64,000 nucleotides of DNA, from positions 620,001-684,000 of the forward strand of contig CM033111.1 of NCBI GenBank assembly GCA_019321725.1, in the 5' to 3' direction. This document shows positions 24,543 through 44,217 of this stretch, piece by piece. The stretch's first letter is position 1, and the number at the start of each line of letters is the position of its first letter. Source of the DNA: Paulownia fortunei. Its lineage: Eukaryota > Streptophyta > Magnoliopsida > Lamiales > Paulowniaceae. Position numbers and translations under genes: made by a program. Under the pieces are notes generated by a model, which worked only from the letters and a program-made list of their open reading frames with translations, made no database searches and was not told where the DNA came from.

Positions 24543-25538
24543 GCTAGTATACATATTATATAAAGTTCTCTCTGACCATCAACTGCGTTTTGTGTTTGCA
24601 GAAGTCAAATCCCAATACTCCATTGGGTACTTAGGCAGGCCCTTTGTGCTGGCCACGTTTTCAGATTTAAGCCAATAATTATTGGTAGGAATTCAAAGAC
24701 AATAACATTTGTCCCTCTGTGTGAGTTTGTCTGTGTGCTAATGCGAGATAATGTAGTACAAGTGTTTGTGTGAGGGGCACTTTCTAGTGTGAAAGAAAGG
24801 TGCTTAAAAGCTAGTTCGATTTGATCCTAAGGATAATGCAATAAGGTAGTGTATATTGTACTCTTTGGGGCACATGTTTGAATTATTATCTGACTGCACA
24901 AGAAATAGTTGTAATTGCAACTTGATCTTCTTGTAATGTTGCTAGATTCTTTGGGGCTATTTTTAAACTGATCTTGAAACTTACAGAATTAATTTCAAAG
25001 CTGATGCACCAATTGACATTGAAATTTATTTCAAAATTTAATTGAGCTTAATCTTTTATATTTGAAGCTATTACGATATTACAAAATTGAATTGTAATCA
25101 ACCAATTATTTTGAATAATAATTTACTTTATGGATTTTGACTAACAAATTTTAGACAAATTGACTTGAGTAACCTGTTTACAGCTCTAAGTAAAGCCAAT
25201 TCGCGTAAATGATGGGAAACCGCAAAGAGAGAACACTCTGAAAAATTTCCAATTCTAGGCAGTTCGACAAAAAATAACAACTTAAAAGTCGCATGCATTT
25301 GTCCTTACTGGTTTGGGATTTTTACTAATAAGCAGTAAGCCGCATGCCGAGGTCCTTCATGGTTAGCGATTTTGCCTAATCAGTGTGCATGATCATTAAA
25401 TTGCGACTTCTAAATTGGTAAAAACTGGTTTTTCAAATTTCCCCCAAAATCTCCAAAAAAACCCTAGCAAAATCTCTCGAATTCCAATTGCTCAAGCCAT
25501 TGCAAATTCCGGTGATTGTCTGCATCTCAGTTCTTTCA
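24543..25538. other. Intergenic: ankyrin 3' region and helicase promoter
   Basis: The first 400 bases are probably the 3' untranslated region of the ankyrin gene. The rest should hold the helicase promoter and leader. No coding sequence was seen. Confidence 0.5.
25459..25466 (+). promoter_or_regulatory. Telo-box (AAACCCTA) in helicase leader
   Basis: AAACCCTA lies about 75 bases before the helicase start codon. Telo-boxes are frequent near the transcription start of plant translation and RNA-metabolism genes. Another copy lies in the CDKG2 leader at 51052-51059. Confidence 0.4.
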
Positions 25539-34933
<9,395 letters not shown>

Positions 34934-37193
34934 CAGAACATATAATGGCTATTACCATACAATTAATGAGACATGGGTTTCTGTTTAGTGTGGTTTCTCG
35001 TTCAGTTACACCTTTGAGTAAAGAGGATCTTACATTTGTTGGATAACTCAACCACTGGAGATGTCTACTTTACACTATTAACCCCCTATAATCCTATTAA
35101 TTCTGGAGTAAAAGACCAGTATGGACCCAACAATAGGGTGGATTACTTTATAATCAAGTGCATCATGGAAAAGGGAGACTTCTGGTTCTTCGTTGTAGTA
35201 TTATGTTTTTCCTTACTGCTTCTCGGTCTTCTGCATAGTTTCTTCTTCTTTATAGCTTATTCTTCCTTTTTATAGTTTTTTGTTCCTTATAGCTTCCTCT
35301 TCTATTCCTATTTTTCGTTCTCTTCTTCTTTATACTTTCTTCTCCTCTTTATAAGTTCTCCTTTATAGTTAATTCATCTGTTATAATTTATTTTTCTTCT
35401 GCTTATGTAGTTTATCATCTTCTTCTTTTGTTTATAGTTTCCTTTTCCCTTCTTCTTAACTGTTTGTTCTTCTTCTTCTTCATTTTTTTTTATCTATATA
35501 TACTTCTTCTTCTTTATTATAGCTCTTCTTCTCTCTCCATTTACAGTTCTTGTTCTTTTTCTTCTTCATAGTTTCTTTTTTTGTTCTTCTCTTCTTCTTT
35601 ATAGTTTCTTCTTCACTTCTACATAGTCTTCTTTGTAGTTTTCTTTTTCCTGTTCTTCTTCTTCTTCAGTATAGTTAAACTTAAACAATGACTCAAATTC
35701 TTTCACTTATTTATGTTATTTCTATTATTAGGTCGATGAGCGAGAAGAGATACTAAAAGGTGAAACTAACAAAATTTAATGACTACGACAATTAGTGATG
35801 ATTGATGAGAATTTCTTAAGTTTGATAAGAGAGAAGAAAGGAAGAGAATTTGACTCAAAAGTTGTAAAGTACACAATGAATTTGACCTCTTTCATCAAAT
35901 AAAAAATAAAAGAAATTAAAGCTCACTCAAAAGTATAATAATTTTATTGAATTAGTTTCAAGACCTATGCGATAAAAAATGATCATGTTAACTTATATTT
36001 GCTAGGTCCAATAATACCAAGATATAATATGAAAGGCCATATTTATTTATTTGAAAGATATTACAGTAATTATTTCAAATTTTATTTATTTATAATACAC
36101 ACTCTATGCTACTTTCACTCTTAACTGTCTTTAGATTTTAACGTGATACTCTGGCACCTATCCTCACTCCAACTCCATGTAATTTAGTGTCTAACAAATA
36201 GAAAAGTACGAGTATGTCAAAGATAAAATTCACAAGGGTTTTCTCTACAGTTGTGGAATGTGAGTTGGGTTTCCAATAGCACGGGGCGTTAAGCTATTTT
36301 TTAACGTATAATTTTTTTTGCAATTTTAGGAAAACAAAAGGATTTATGAAATTACACTTAAGTTATACGAAGACAAGAGTTATACAGTTATATTATTGTA
36401 CATAAAAAGTGAAGATTTGGAGCGTGTCTGCTCATAGACTCAAATCCTTGTCCATGTTTAGATGAATCCCGTGAGTTGAGTTGTTGGACGAAGTCCATGG
36501 CAGGCTGCTCATCCAACCATCATCTGAACATCAGAGTGTAAGTAACACTTGGCCTCTGCAGAAAGGCACACATGGATTCACAGTTGAGCAGCATCCATTT
36601 TTCTTTTTCACCTCCTCTTCTTTTTTGTGTTCTTGCGTGATGCTCTTATAAAGTTTATGCTCAGCATCATAGAGAATGATGCTTTTTATGAACGTCACCT
36701 AAAACATTAAATTAATATATGGTTGAAAAACTGGCGCATTTGCTTGCATAACACTATAAGATCACATAAACACAGTTGACATCATGAACTGTTCTCTCCT
36801 CTGCCAGAAGGCAAGGGAAAAGAAAAAATAAAATTTGGTCTCGAGTTCCGACTTTCAAGGCTGACCTTTTTACAAGAAGCTACAGGAAAAGCCTTGAAAC
36901 TAGTTACAAGTCCCAAGTTCTGTACTGGGGCCATTAATTAGGAGAATCACCCAGCTACCTAATTATTTAACTTGTTTCTTGGGAGCCCATATGCAATATT
37001 GACTTCATAATTCATTCTTATGAATCAGATCTAAAATTATAAAAACGTAAATGTGAAGATTTCACGATGATCTGTCATTTGTGTTGGATCAGCATTTCTC
37101 TTCTTTTTCAACTTCGTCAAAGTTGAGCTTCTTTTTTTTTCTTTTTTGTTTTTCTGATTCATTACCTCAAAGTTAGCTTCTTTTTTCCAATCG
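34934..37193. other. Intergenic with polypyrimidine repeat
   Basis: The helicase 3' region (to about 35200) is followed by a TTC-rich repeat block (35215-35680, separate entry), AT-rich spacer, and the pyrimidine-rich leader of the DUF3537 gene (37090-37190). No gene was recognised. Confidence 0.5.
35215..35680. repeat. TTC-rich degenerate repeat with TTTATAG units
   Basis: Nearly 470 bases consist of CTT/TTC runs punctuated again and again by TTTATAGTTT or TATAGCTT, at intervals of roughly 15-45 bases. The plus strand is strongly pyrimidine-biased. This looks like a degenerate microsatellite-derived minisatellite. Confidence 0.75.
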
Positions 37194-40100
37194 ATGGCCG
37201 AGGGTCATATACAAATAGTAGTGGAGGAATCTGGAAGTCCACATGAGAACACCCCTCTGCTTAAAAATTCAGACGAGATCCAAGAATCAAACCACCTAGA
37301 TGATGAAGAAGATGATAAAGAGACCCTTTTGGATAAAACCCTTCAAAGATTATATTTTTTTCTGTCTTTCTTGGGATTTAACCAATCTTCAGTGTGGAGC
37401 TTTCTGTTATCTTGGGGGGTGTTTCTGGTGATTGGGGTTTTGCTCCCAGTGGTGATGCTTGAGCTCTCTAATTGTCCAGGTTGTGAAAAGGGTCAGATCA
37501 AGAGTTTTGAGATTGGTATAGTGGTTTCTCAGGCTTGCTTGGCTGCTGCATCTTTGATATGCCTTTCACACAACCTGAGGAAATATGGTGTTAGGAAATT
37601 TCTGTTTGTTGATCGGTACAATGGGCATGTGGAAAGGTTCAGTGGCCAGTATGTACAGAAGATTTCAGTGAGTAATGCTTCAATTGACTCTTATATCACA
37701 TTGATTTACTCAGTCTGTGTAAAGTCAGTGTGATGTTTGGTGTGTCTAAGGTGTCGTGTTTGTTTGGAGGACAGGAGGTAAGATGATTGTGAGAAATAAT
37801 AACTGCGTCATAACTTGCACAATGTAAAGTCAACTCCACAAGGGGAACTGATTGAATTTTGTGATTGTTTGCCTGCTTCTTTGATTTACTTAGTTAATTC
37901 AATCCAACAAATGGATACTTTGTTGAACATCTCAGCTCCTGGCAAAAATTATCTATTTGGTTTTTATGCCTGAAGCACTTTCGGTTTCTCTGATTGATTG
38001 GAAATTTGTTTATGGCTTTTATTGTCAGTTTGCTTTTCATTTGAAGTTCTCTTTGTATTTTTATTTTTTGGATTATGATCATCATGGAATGATGACAAAA
38101 TTTGAGGCACACCGAGGTAGCAAATAAAGGATTTTTCAAGCAATGCTCCAATTCTTCGGTCTATGTCCCAAGTACACGAATATAACATTATTTCAAAGCT
38201 TTCTTTTTTAAATGTTGTTATGCATCGAATATATGCAACTTGGTGAGTAACATACTGACTTTATTGGGGACTTGAGGAAGTTTGAAGGATTTTCTGTATT
38301 TCTGCAGGATTCTGTACGCTTACTAGTACTATGGGTGCTGGCGTGTTGCCTTTTGAAAACTGCACGTGAAATCATCCGAATTATGTATGTTCATCATGAA
38401 TCATGGTGGCAGTCTGCTGCAATTTTGTTAGCTTTCGTGTTTTCTTGGACATATGTGACCACTATCATTCTTTCAGCCTCCGTCTTGTTCCATGTGGTGT
38501 GCAACTTGCAAATTATACATTTTGATGACTATGGAAAGCTTTTGGAAAGAGAACCTGATGTGGTGGTATTACTACAAGAGCATGCCCGCCTAAGATATTA
38601 CCTCTCCAAAATAAGCCACAGATTTAGAATATATCTTCTTCTACAGTTTGTGATAGTCACTATAAGCCAGTTTATGACACTATTCCAGACCACTGGATAT
38701 AATGGAATTATTACTTTCATTAATGGGGGTGATTTTGCTGTAAGTTCTAAATTTGGTGCTACATATTTCTTTTTTCATCATCTCTGAGTCAATTGTGGAT
38801 TTTGCCAGATTCATGTCCATGCATGTCAGATTCTCATACTGGAATTTTACCTTCCCATTCTGTTTCACATTTTTATCTATTTGTTCTGTCGTCAGTATCT
38901 TTGAAAACATAGCTTAAGATACTTGAATTCTTTCTCTTGTAGCCCTGTTTAATTAGTTTTATCTCATTTGTTGAATTGTCTAGGTGTCCTCAATTGTTCA
39001 GGTGGTGGGTATAATTCTTTGCTTGAATGCTGCTGCAAAAATATCCCACAGAGCCCAAGGCATTGGAGCACTAGCAAGTAGATGGCATGCTTTAGTGACA
39101 AGCAGTGCTACTGATGCATCTAAATTGCGAACTTCAAATAGCATTGGAAATTTGGAGCCTGCTAATAAGTTGGGTTCATTTCATATGGACTACTCAGAAA
39201 GCGATTTGGAGTCGCTGGATTTCATTACAGCTCCAACAAATGTACAGCTGGCATCATATATGTCTTCTTACCACAAGAGACTGGCGCTAGGTACTAATGC
39301 TGTCTTCTAAAGCTTGTTGTTGCTTGTTATAATATTCTTAAACATATTTCTGAGAAAATACTGTATCATGATCACCTGTTAATCACTAAGGAGGCATAAT
39401 TGGTAGCTTGAAACGTTGAAGTTTTGCTGGCCTTGTCTGATTCTAAAAGGACTGATTTATGTGTAGGCTTCAAATAAAGAGAAATGGATATAAATTTCAA
39501 ATTAATTTGGGTTTTTCCCTTTTCGTTGGGTGAAGAAATTTACCTATATTTTTCCTCATATCACCAATTTCTGGTCTGCTTAAAAAAATAAAAGAGAATG
39601 AAAGAGGGGAGGAAAAGGTGCATCAACACAAAGCTCTGCATGTTTTGCTGGAGCTTAAAGTTGTATGGATCATATTTTTGTGTAGCCTTCTAATATTGGC
39701 TATTTGTGTCTAATGCACTCCTGCATTTCCTCTCGTGGCTCAATATGGATATGGTTCGACTTCTGCCTTCATATGCCGATGGTCTTTTTTGGATCCCAAA
39801 ATAATTATTTGTCGCTGGCTCATGGTGCATAAAAAAAAAAAAAAAAAAAAAAAGAAAGAGATTCACACAAGCGAATGCTAATTCTTTCAACTTTGTAAAT
39901 TGGTGTGTTGTATAAGGGATGTAGATGGAGCTAGCCTTTCATACACTTACATGCCTAACATATTTCATTTAAAGTATGATGATGTATACCCGTGAATGCA
40001 ACTAGAATTTTCCCTTATTTTGCAGTGAATTAAATTAAGGAATGAAGAAAACCTATTAGCTTAAAAGAGAAGAAAGAAAAGAAAAACAAGATTAGAACAA

Positions 40101-40621
40101 AAATCTGTGAACATTAGTTCTACTAAAACAAGATAAAAGTCTCCATAATCTTTTTTACCTCATTTTGGAAATATTTTTCCGAAACAGGCTTGTAAATAAT
40201 GGTGAAGTAATATTAACCTAGTGTGGGTTTTGCCATATGAAGTGATTGGAAAAATATCGAAATGTTTCAAAAAAGAAAGCAGATATATGCACTTTCCTTC
40301 TATTAACAGATAGAACCATATCTTCAATTCTCTAATGCCTCAACTCTCTAAATCATGAGCTTATCTATTACTTCCATTTTACACAATCTATTCTGCATTA
40401 TTTCCTCTCCTGGACATGTTTTTGCTAATTGTTTTCGGCATATCTACAAAATTAAGCATTTGAAATCTTTCTATGCAGTGATGTATTTGCAGACCAATCA
40501 AGGGGGAATCACAATTTTTGGGTGGACGGTTGATCGAGGTTTGATCAACACAATATTCTTCATTGAACTATCGCTGATTACATTTGTATTGGGCAAGACC
40601 ATAGTTGTCACACCGGAGTAG
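37194..40621 (+). CDS. DUF3537 seven-helix membrane protein (gustatory receptor-like family), 451 aa
   Basis: Four exons: 37194-37667, 38308-38739, 38984-39290 and 40479-40621, 1356 bases in phase. A soluble acidic N-terminus (DDEEDDKETLLDKTL) precedes seven hydrophobic segments: FLLSWGVFLVIGVLLPVVML; IGIVVSQACLAAASLICL; LLVLWVLACCLL; ILLAFVFSWTYVTTIILSAS; IYLLLQFVIVTISQFMTLF; SIVQVVGIILCLNAAA; and INTIFFIELSLITFVLG at the C-terminus. This is the plant DUF3537 family. Published structure-guided comparisons place it among distant relatives of insect gustatory and odorant receptors, though no plant ligand or channel activity is established to my knowledge. A loop between helices 6 and 7 is Ser-rich (SNSIGNLEP, ESDLESLDF). 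The start is the first ATG after a pyrimidine-rich leader. The gene is intact. Confidence 0.9.
39831..39853. repeat. Poly(A) tract, 23 bases, in DUF3537 intron 3
   Basis: An uninterrupted run of 23 adenines lies inside intron 3. I looked for a retroposon body upstream and found none that is convincing. Confidence 0.85.
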
Positions 40622-42377
40622 TGCATGATCTGCTGTTGCTTGCAGGAGCATTGCTGTTTTTGCTGAACTGGCATCCGTTTGCCTGGATTATGATTCACAA
40701 ATGTTGCCACATCTAGGCCAGGTTCACAGGAAGGTATACCATGTATGCCACCAGACAAGGACCTTGGCCTCATGTTTTGCTTCTTATACCAAGGACCCTG
40801 AAATTGAGATTCAATTAGAGCTTACAAACTTACAACCCTAAAAGTGAATTAATTATAGCTCCGGTGAGTTTCCTTCTGGCCCCATCTCCTCCATTTTTAC
40901 CATTTTTCGGCCCTCTTCATTTTCCCGTCCTTCCACCTTTCGGGGTCCAGCTGGGAGGTAGATGGCCAGGAGTCACCTAAAATTCATCAAAAGCCATACA
41001 TAGAATGGTATCCCCTGCGCATATTATCTGTACAAATTATCAGTAACTGATGGTAATGGAAGTTCTTTGGCACAGAAGAACAGAGACAGGTTTTCATCTC
41101 CACTGGCTATCGCTTACTTCAGTTTGTTGTTTCTTGATTTGCTAAAAGGATAAGTAATGCACAGCATTCATTAAGCTTGCTAGTTTGGTCAAGCCACTGT
41201 TGTTATCATGGGTTCCTTGTAGACAGTTCCCCAGCAATTACTGGAAAATCAACCCAAAATCCTCTCTATTTTGGTGGTTATACAGTTAGAAGTATGCATA
41301 TGGGAAGTCAAATCGTCTTACAGCTCCAGGATTACAAGAGAGAAAGAAACCATTTATCTCGTGTCTTGGGCATAACTTATATAGCTGTAGTGTTTTGGGA
41401 AATATGTCGTGTATTCAGTGTTCTTGCAAAGGGATTTTGGGAAAATAATTGAAACGTGACAAAGTGGTTATGTTCTAAATATAGAAAATTAAAGGAAAAA
41501 AATAAAATCACAACTGATGGATAAAGATAACAATGGCCGGTTTGGTAACACTTGGAGCTCAGAGTTGACAAACTATTTGAAAAATTAATTTTAGAACTAA
41601 ATTATTTCCAAAATGGAGTTCACCAAAACTAATCGTGAGTTTGAATCTAATTTAAAGAACCAAATTGAAAAATCAATACACTAATGGCGTCACAATGCCA
41701 TATTTTAAGTCTATTAATAGCAGGCAATGAGTTATTGTCCAACCAATAAAATTTAAGGCATGCAGATTTTACAAGTATGAGTTTTCAGTTTAGGTGTCCT
41801 AAATGTGTATATATATGTTCCACTCCATATTAATGTGAACTTTGATATCTCATCTCATTATTCGTTGTATTTAATTGATATTTATAATTTTATCGAATTA
41901 ATATAATCTTAATATGTAAATAATCGCTTCACAAAAAAAAAAAAAAAAAATCTACAAACTTGGTTTACCCGTAATTTTCAAATAGAGCGACGACGTCATA
42001 TGACTTGTACCAAAAACTTTGTCATCAAAATTTCTCCAGTCCAATGTAAAGGTTGAAAGATTGGAGGTGCAGAGACAGAAAGATGAGGAAACCTGGTATC
42101 CATTTGCTGATTTGACAACCCTAACCAGCTCCTAGCAACTTCTCATGCCCTTCTTGGTGGACCCCTGGAAATTTCCAAAAACCTTGGCTGGCCCAGTCTT
42201 GACATTTCTAGATTCACATCAAACTCCTAGCTAGTTTCAAATCCCCCTACGCTATCCCGCGTTGGGAGGTCATCTAACTACACCTATAAAAACAACCTGC
42301 ATGCACTACGACATCTTACAAACACATCCTTGATTTTCTTTCCTTTTATCTTTCCGACTTCTTTCACTCGCTGAGTT
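40622..42377. other. Intergenic: DUF3537 3' region and CML promoter
   Basis: The first few hundred bases are probably 3' untranslated sequence. Further on there is AT-rich spacer with a poly(A) run at about 41934-41950, then the CML promoter. No gene was recognised. Confidence 0.5.
42285..42290 (+). promoter_or_regulatory. TATA box of the calmodulin-like gene
   Basis: TATAAA followed by AACAACC lies 88-93 bases upstream of the start codon, at a normal distance for a plant TATA box with a short leader. Confidence 0.6.
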
Positions 42378-42809
42378 ATGATGAAAAAATGTACCCCTCA
42401 CTGCGAGCGCGTATTCAACTTATTCGATGAAGATGGAGATGGGAAAATAACCCCGTCGCAGCTGCAAAACTGCATTGCATTTATTGGCGGGGGGCTGTCG
42501 GCTGAGGAGGCAGAGATGGTGGCTGAGCCTCTCATCTCCGATGAAGACGGGCTAGTGGGATTGGTTGAGTTTGCTGGTTTAGTGGAGAGCGATAATGAAG
42601 AGGAGAGGATGGGGGATTTGAGAAAAGCATTTGGGATGTATAAAATGGAAGGGGATGAATGCATCACTCCAAGAAGCCTTAAGAGGATGCTTGGAAGGTT
42701 GGGAGACTGGACTTTGGATGAGTGTGCGGTGATGATTGAAAAGTTTGATCTTAATGGAGATGGCGTGCTTAGCTTTCACGAGTTTCAATTGATGATGTTG
42801 AGCTATTAG
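42378..42809 (+). CDS. Calmodulin-like calcium-binding protein (CML), 143 aa
   Basis: This is an intronless EF-hand protein, as is common for plant CMLs. The first EF loop is DEDGDGKITPSQ (about residues 17-28), with Gln where Glu is usual at loop position 12. The second is degenerate (SDEDGLVGLVEF). The third is degenerate (MEGDECITPRS). The fourth is canonical, DLNGDGVLSFHE (about 124-135). CMLs are calcium sensors that change shape on Ca2+ binding and regulate partner proteins; two good loops suggest reduced binding capacity compared with calmodulin. The frame opens with two adjacent ATGs (42378 and 42381), and I took the first. There is no transit or signal peptide. The TATA box is close upstream and a tandem repeat lies just downstream. 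Family assignment is firm; the exact CML number is not determined. Confidence 0.92.
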   Translation: MMKKCTPHCERVFNLFDEDGDGKITPSQLQNCIAFIGGGLSAEEAEMVAEPLISDEDGLVGLVEFAGLVESDNEEERMGDLRKAFGMYKMEGDECITPRSLKRMLGRLGDWTLDECAVMIEKFDLNGDGVLSFHEFQLMMLSY

Positions 42810-42856
42810 CAGTAGTTATTTTAATATACGCGGTATCAATCAGATAATACATGTAC

Positions 42857-43008
42857 ACTACTTGAATTTAGATAGAGTATAGAATCTAAAAAGATTCAAA
42901 ACCCCTTTATGGACTACTTGAATTTTGATAGAGTATCGAATGTAAAAAGATCCAAAACTCCTTTATGGGCTACTTAAATTTAGATAGTGTACCCAATGTA
43001 AAAAGATA
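42857..43008. repeat. Tandem repeat, about 56-base unit x 2.7, downstream of CML
   Basis: ACTACTTGAATTTAGATAGA at 42858 recurs as ACTACTTGAATTTTGATAGA at 42915 and CTACTTAAATTTAGATAGTG at about 42970. Each copy continues into AATCTAAAAAGAT or AATGTAAAAAGAT, and the first two end CTCCTTTATGG or CCCCTTTATGG. Confidence 0.85.
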
Positions 43009-44196
43009 CTTGCTTTGTAGCAAAAAATGATATATTCTATTAAAAAAACCCTTTTGTAATTTGCTTTTGATGTGTAAATCAATCATTTGACTTGAGAATT
43101 CATTTAAACTTAAAAAAACTCAAGAGTTGTTTGTCTCTTGTGTTCTCACTGAAGTTGGATACGGCTGGGGGATGTACGTATTGTTGAGTTCAGATGGTTT
43201 ACTGGTTATACTTTGACTCAATATGGAAATTAAACAAAGCCCACGAGTATGGATGCTTGTTAGACTATAGTTTGCTTTAACTTACGAGTCAACAGGCTAA
43301 TTTGGATCAACCTAGGGCCCTATTCAATTTTAGCTATGGAAACTTTTCGCCTCTATTTTACAACTTTGAGCCGGAAATAGTTTCAAAATTAACCCTAGAA
43401 TCAAAAAGCTCCCATTGAGCAAGATCAATGCAGCCAATTTTCAAGTATATATTTGATGTGAAGAATGAATTTCTTTGACAATCATAATCCACCCCCGAAC
43501 ACTAGTCCTCATACGTTAAAGATACCACACACGAGAAAGGTGCATGCATCAATAAATTTGATTAAACCAAGGTCGCAAACTGGTAGAACATCAAAGCCCA
43601 CAATTTTTGGGACACTTATCATTAAAAGGCCACTTGCCAAAGCGAAATGGAATTGGAAATTGTGGCTTGGTCCTACATTTTTTCAATAGGAAGAAGAGTA
43701 CATTCAACTCAGGTTTTGGTGTAACCTTTCATCACGGTGAAAACTGAGCACTCACTATGGCTGCACAAGTCTAAGTGTGCAAAAAGCCAAAAATAAATTT
43801 AACTTTGATTAAATTCTATTCAACAGCTCGAATCAAGTGAATATGGCTGAGAAACAATTCTCAGGCAACACAACAGTGCAACATTTTGCAGATCTTTCTG
43901 GCTGTTCTTCTCATCCTGAACTGATGATATCCAGATATCTTTCATTTCACCAAAATGACCAGAAACCAGTGGATACCAATGAAAAGAAATCTCTCTCCAC
44001 CATACCTCCCCAAAGCTAGGTGATGACCATTTCTCAGATTATTCTGACTTCCCGTGGTCAATTCTGAGCAATCTCATCCTTGGTCGCCTCATCGCCCAGC
44101 AAATGTATTATGTCGGGCAAGAAACAGCCAGCATTGTTAGCACAAAAAAGATTAGTAATATAATACGATCACCTGGTGGGTGGAAGGACAGTTGTT

Positions 44197-44217
44197 GGGG
44201 GGGGGGGGGGGGGGGGG
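44197..44217. repeat. Poly(G) tract, 21 bases
   Basis: An uninterrupted run of 21 guanines in otherwise AT-rich DNA. It can form G-quadruplex structures on the plus strand. Runs of this kind are also difficult to sequence, so the length is uncertain. Confidence 0.85.

Noticed and set aside
39600..39853. SINE-like retroposon ending in the 23-base poly(A)
   Set aside because: A GGTTCGACTTC-like B box is present, but the A box spacing is wrong and there is no target duplication.
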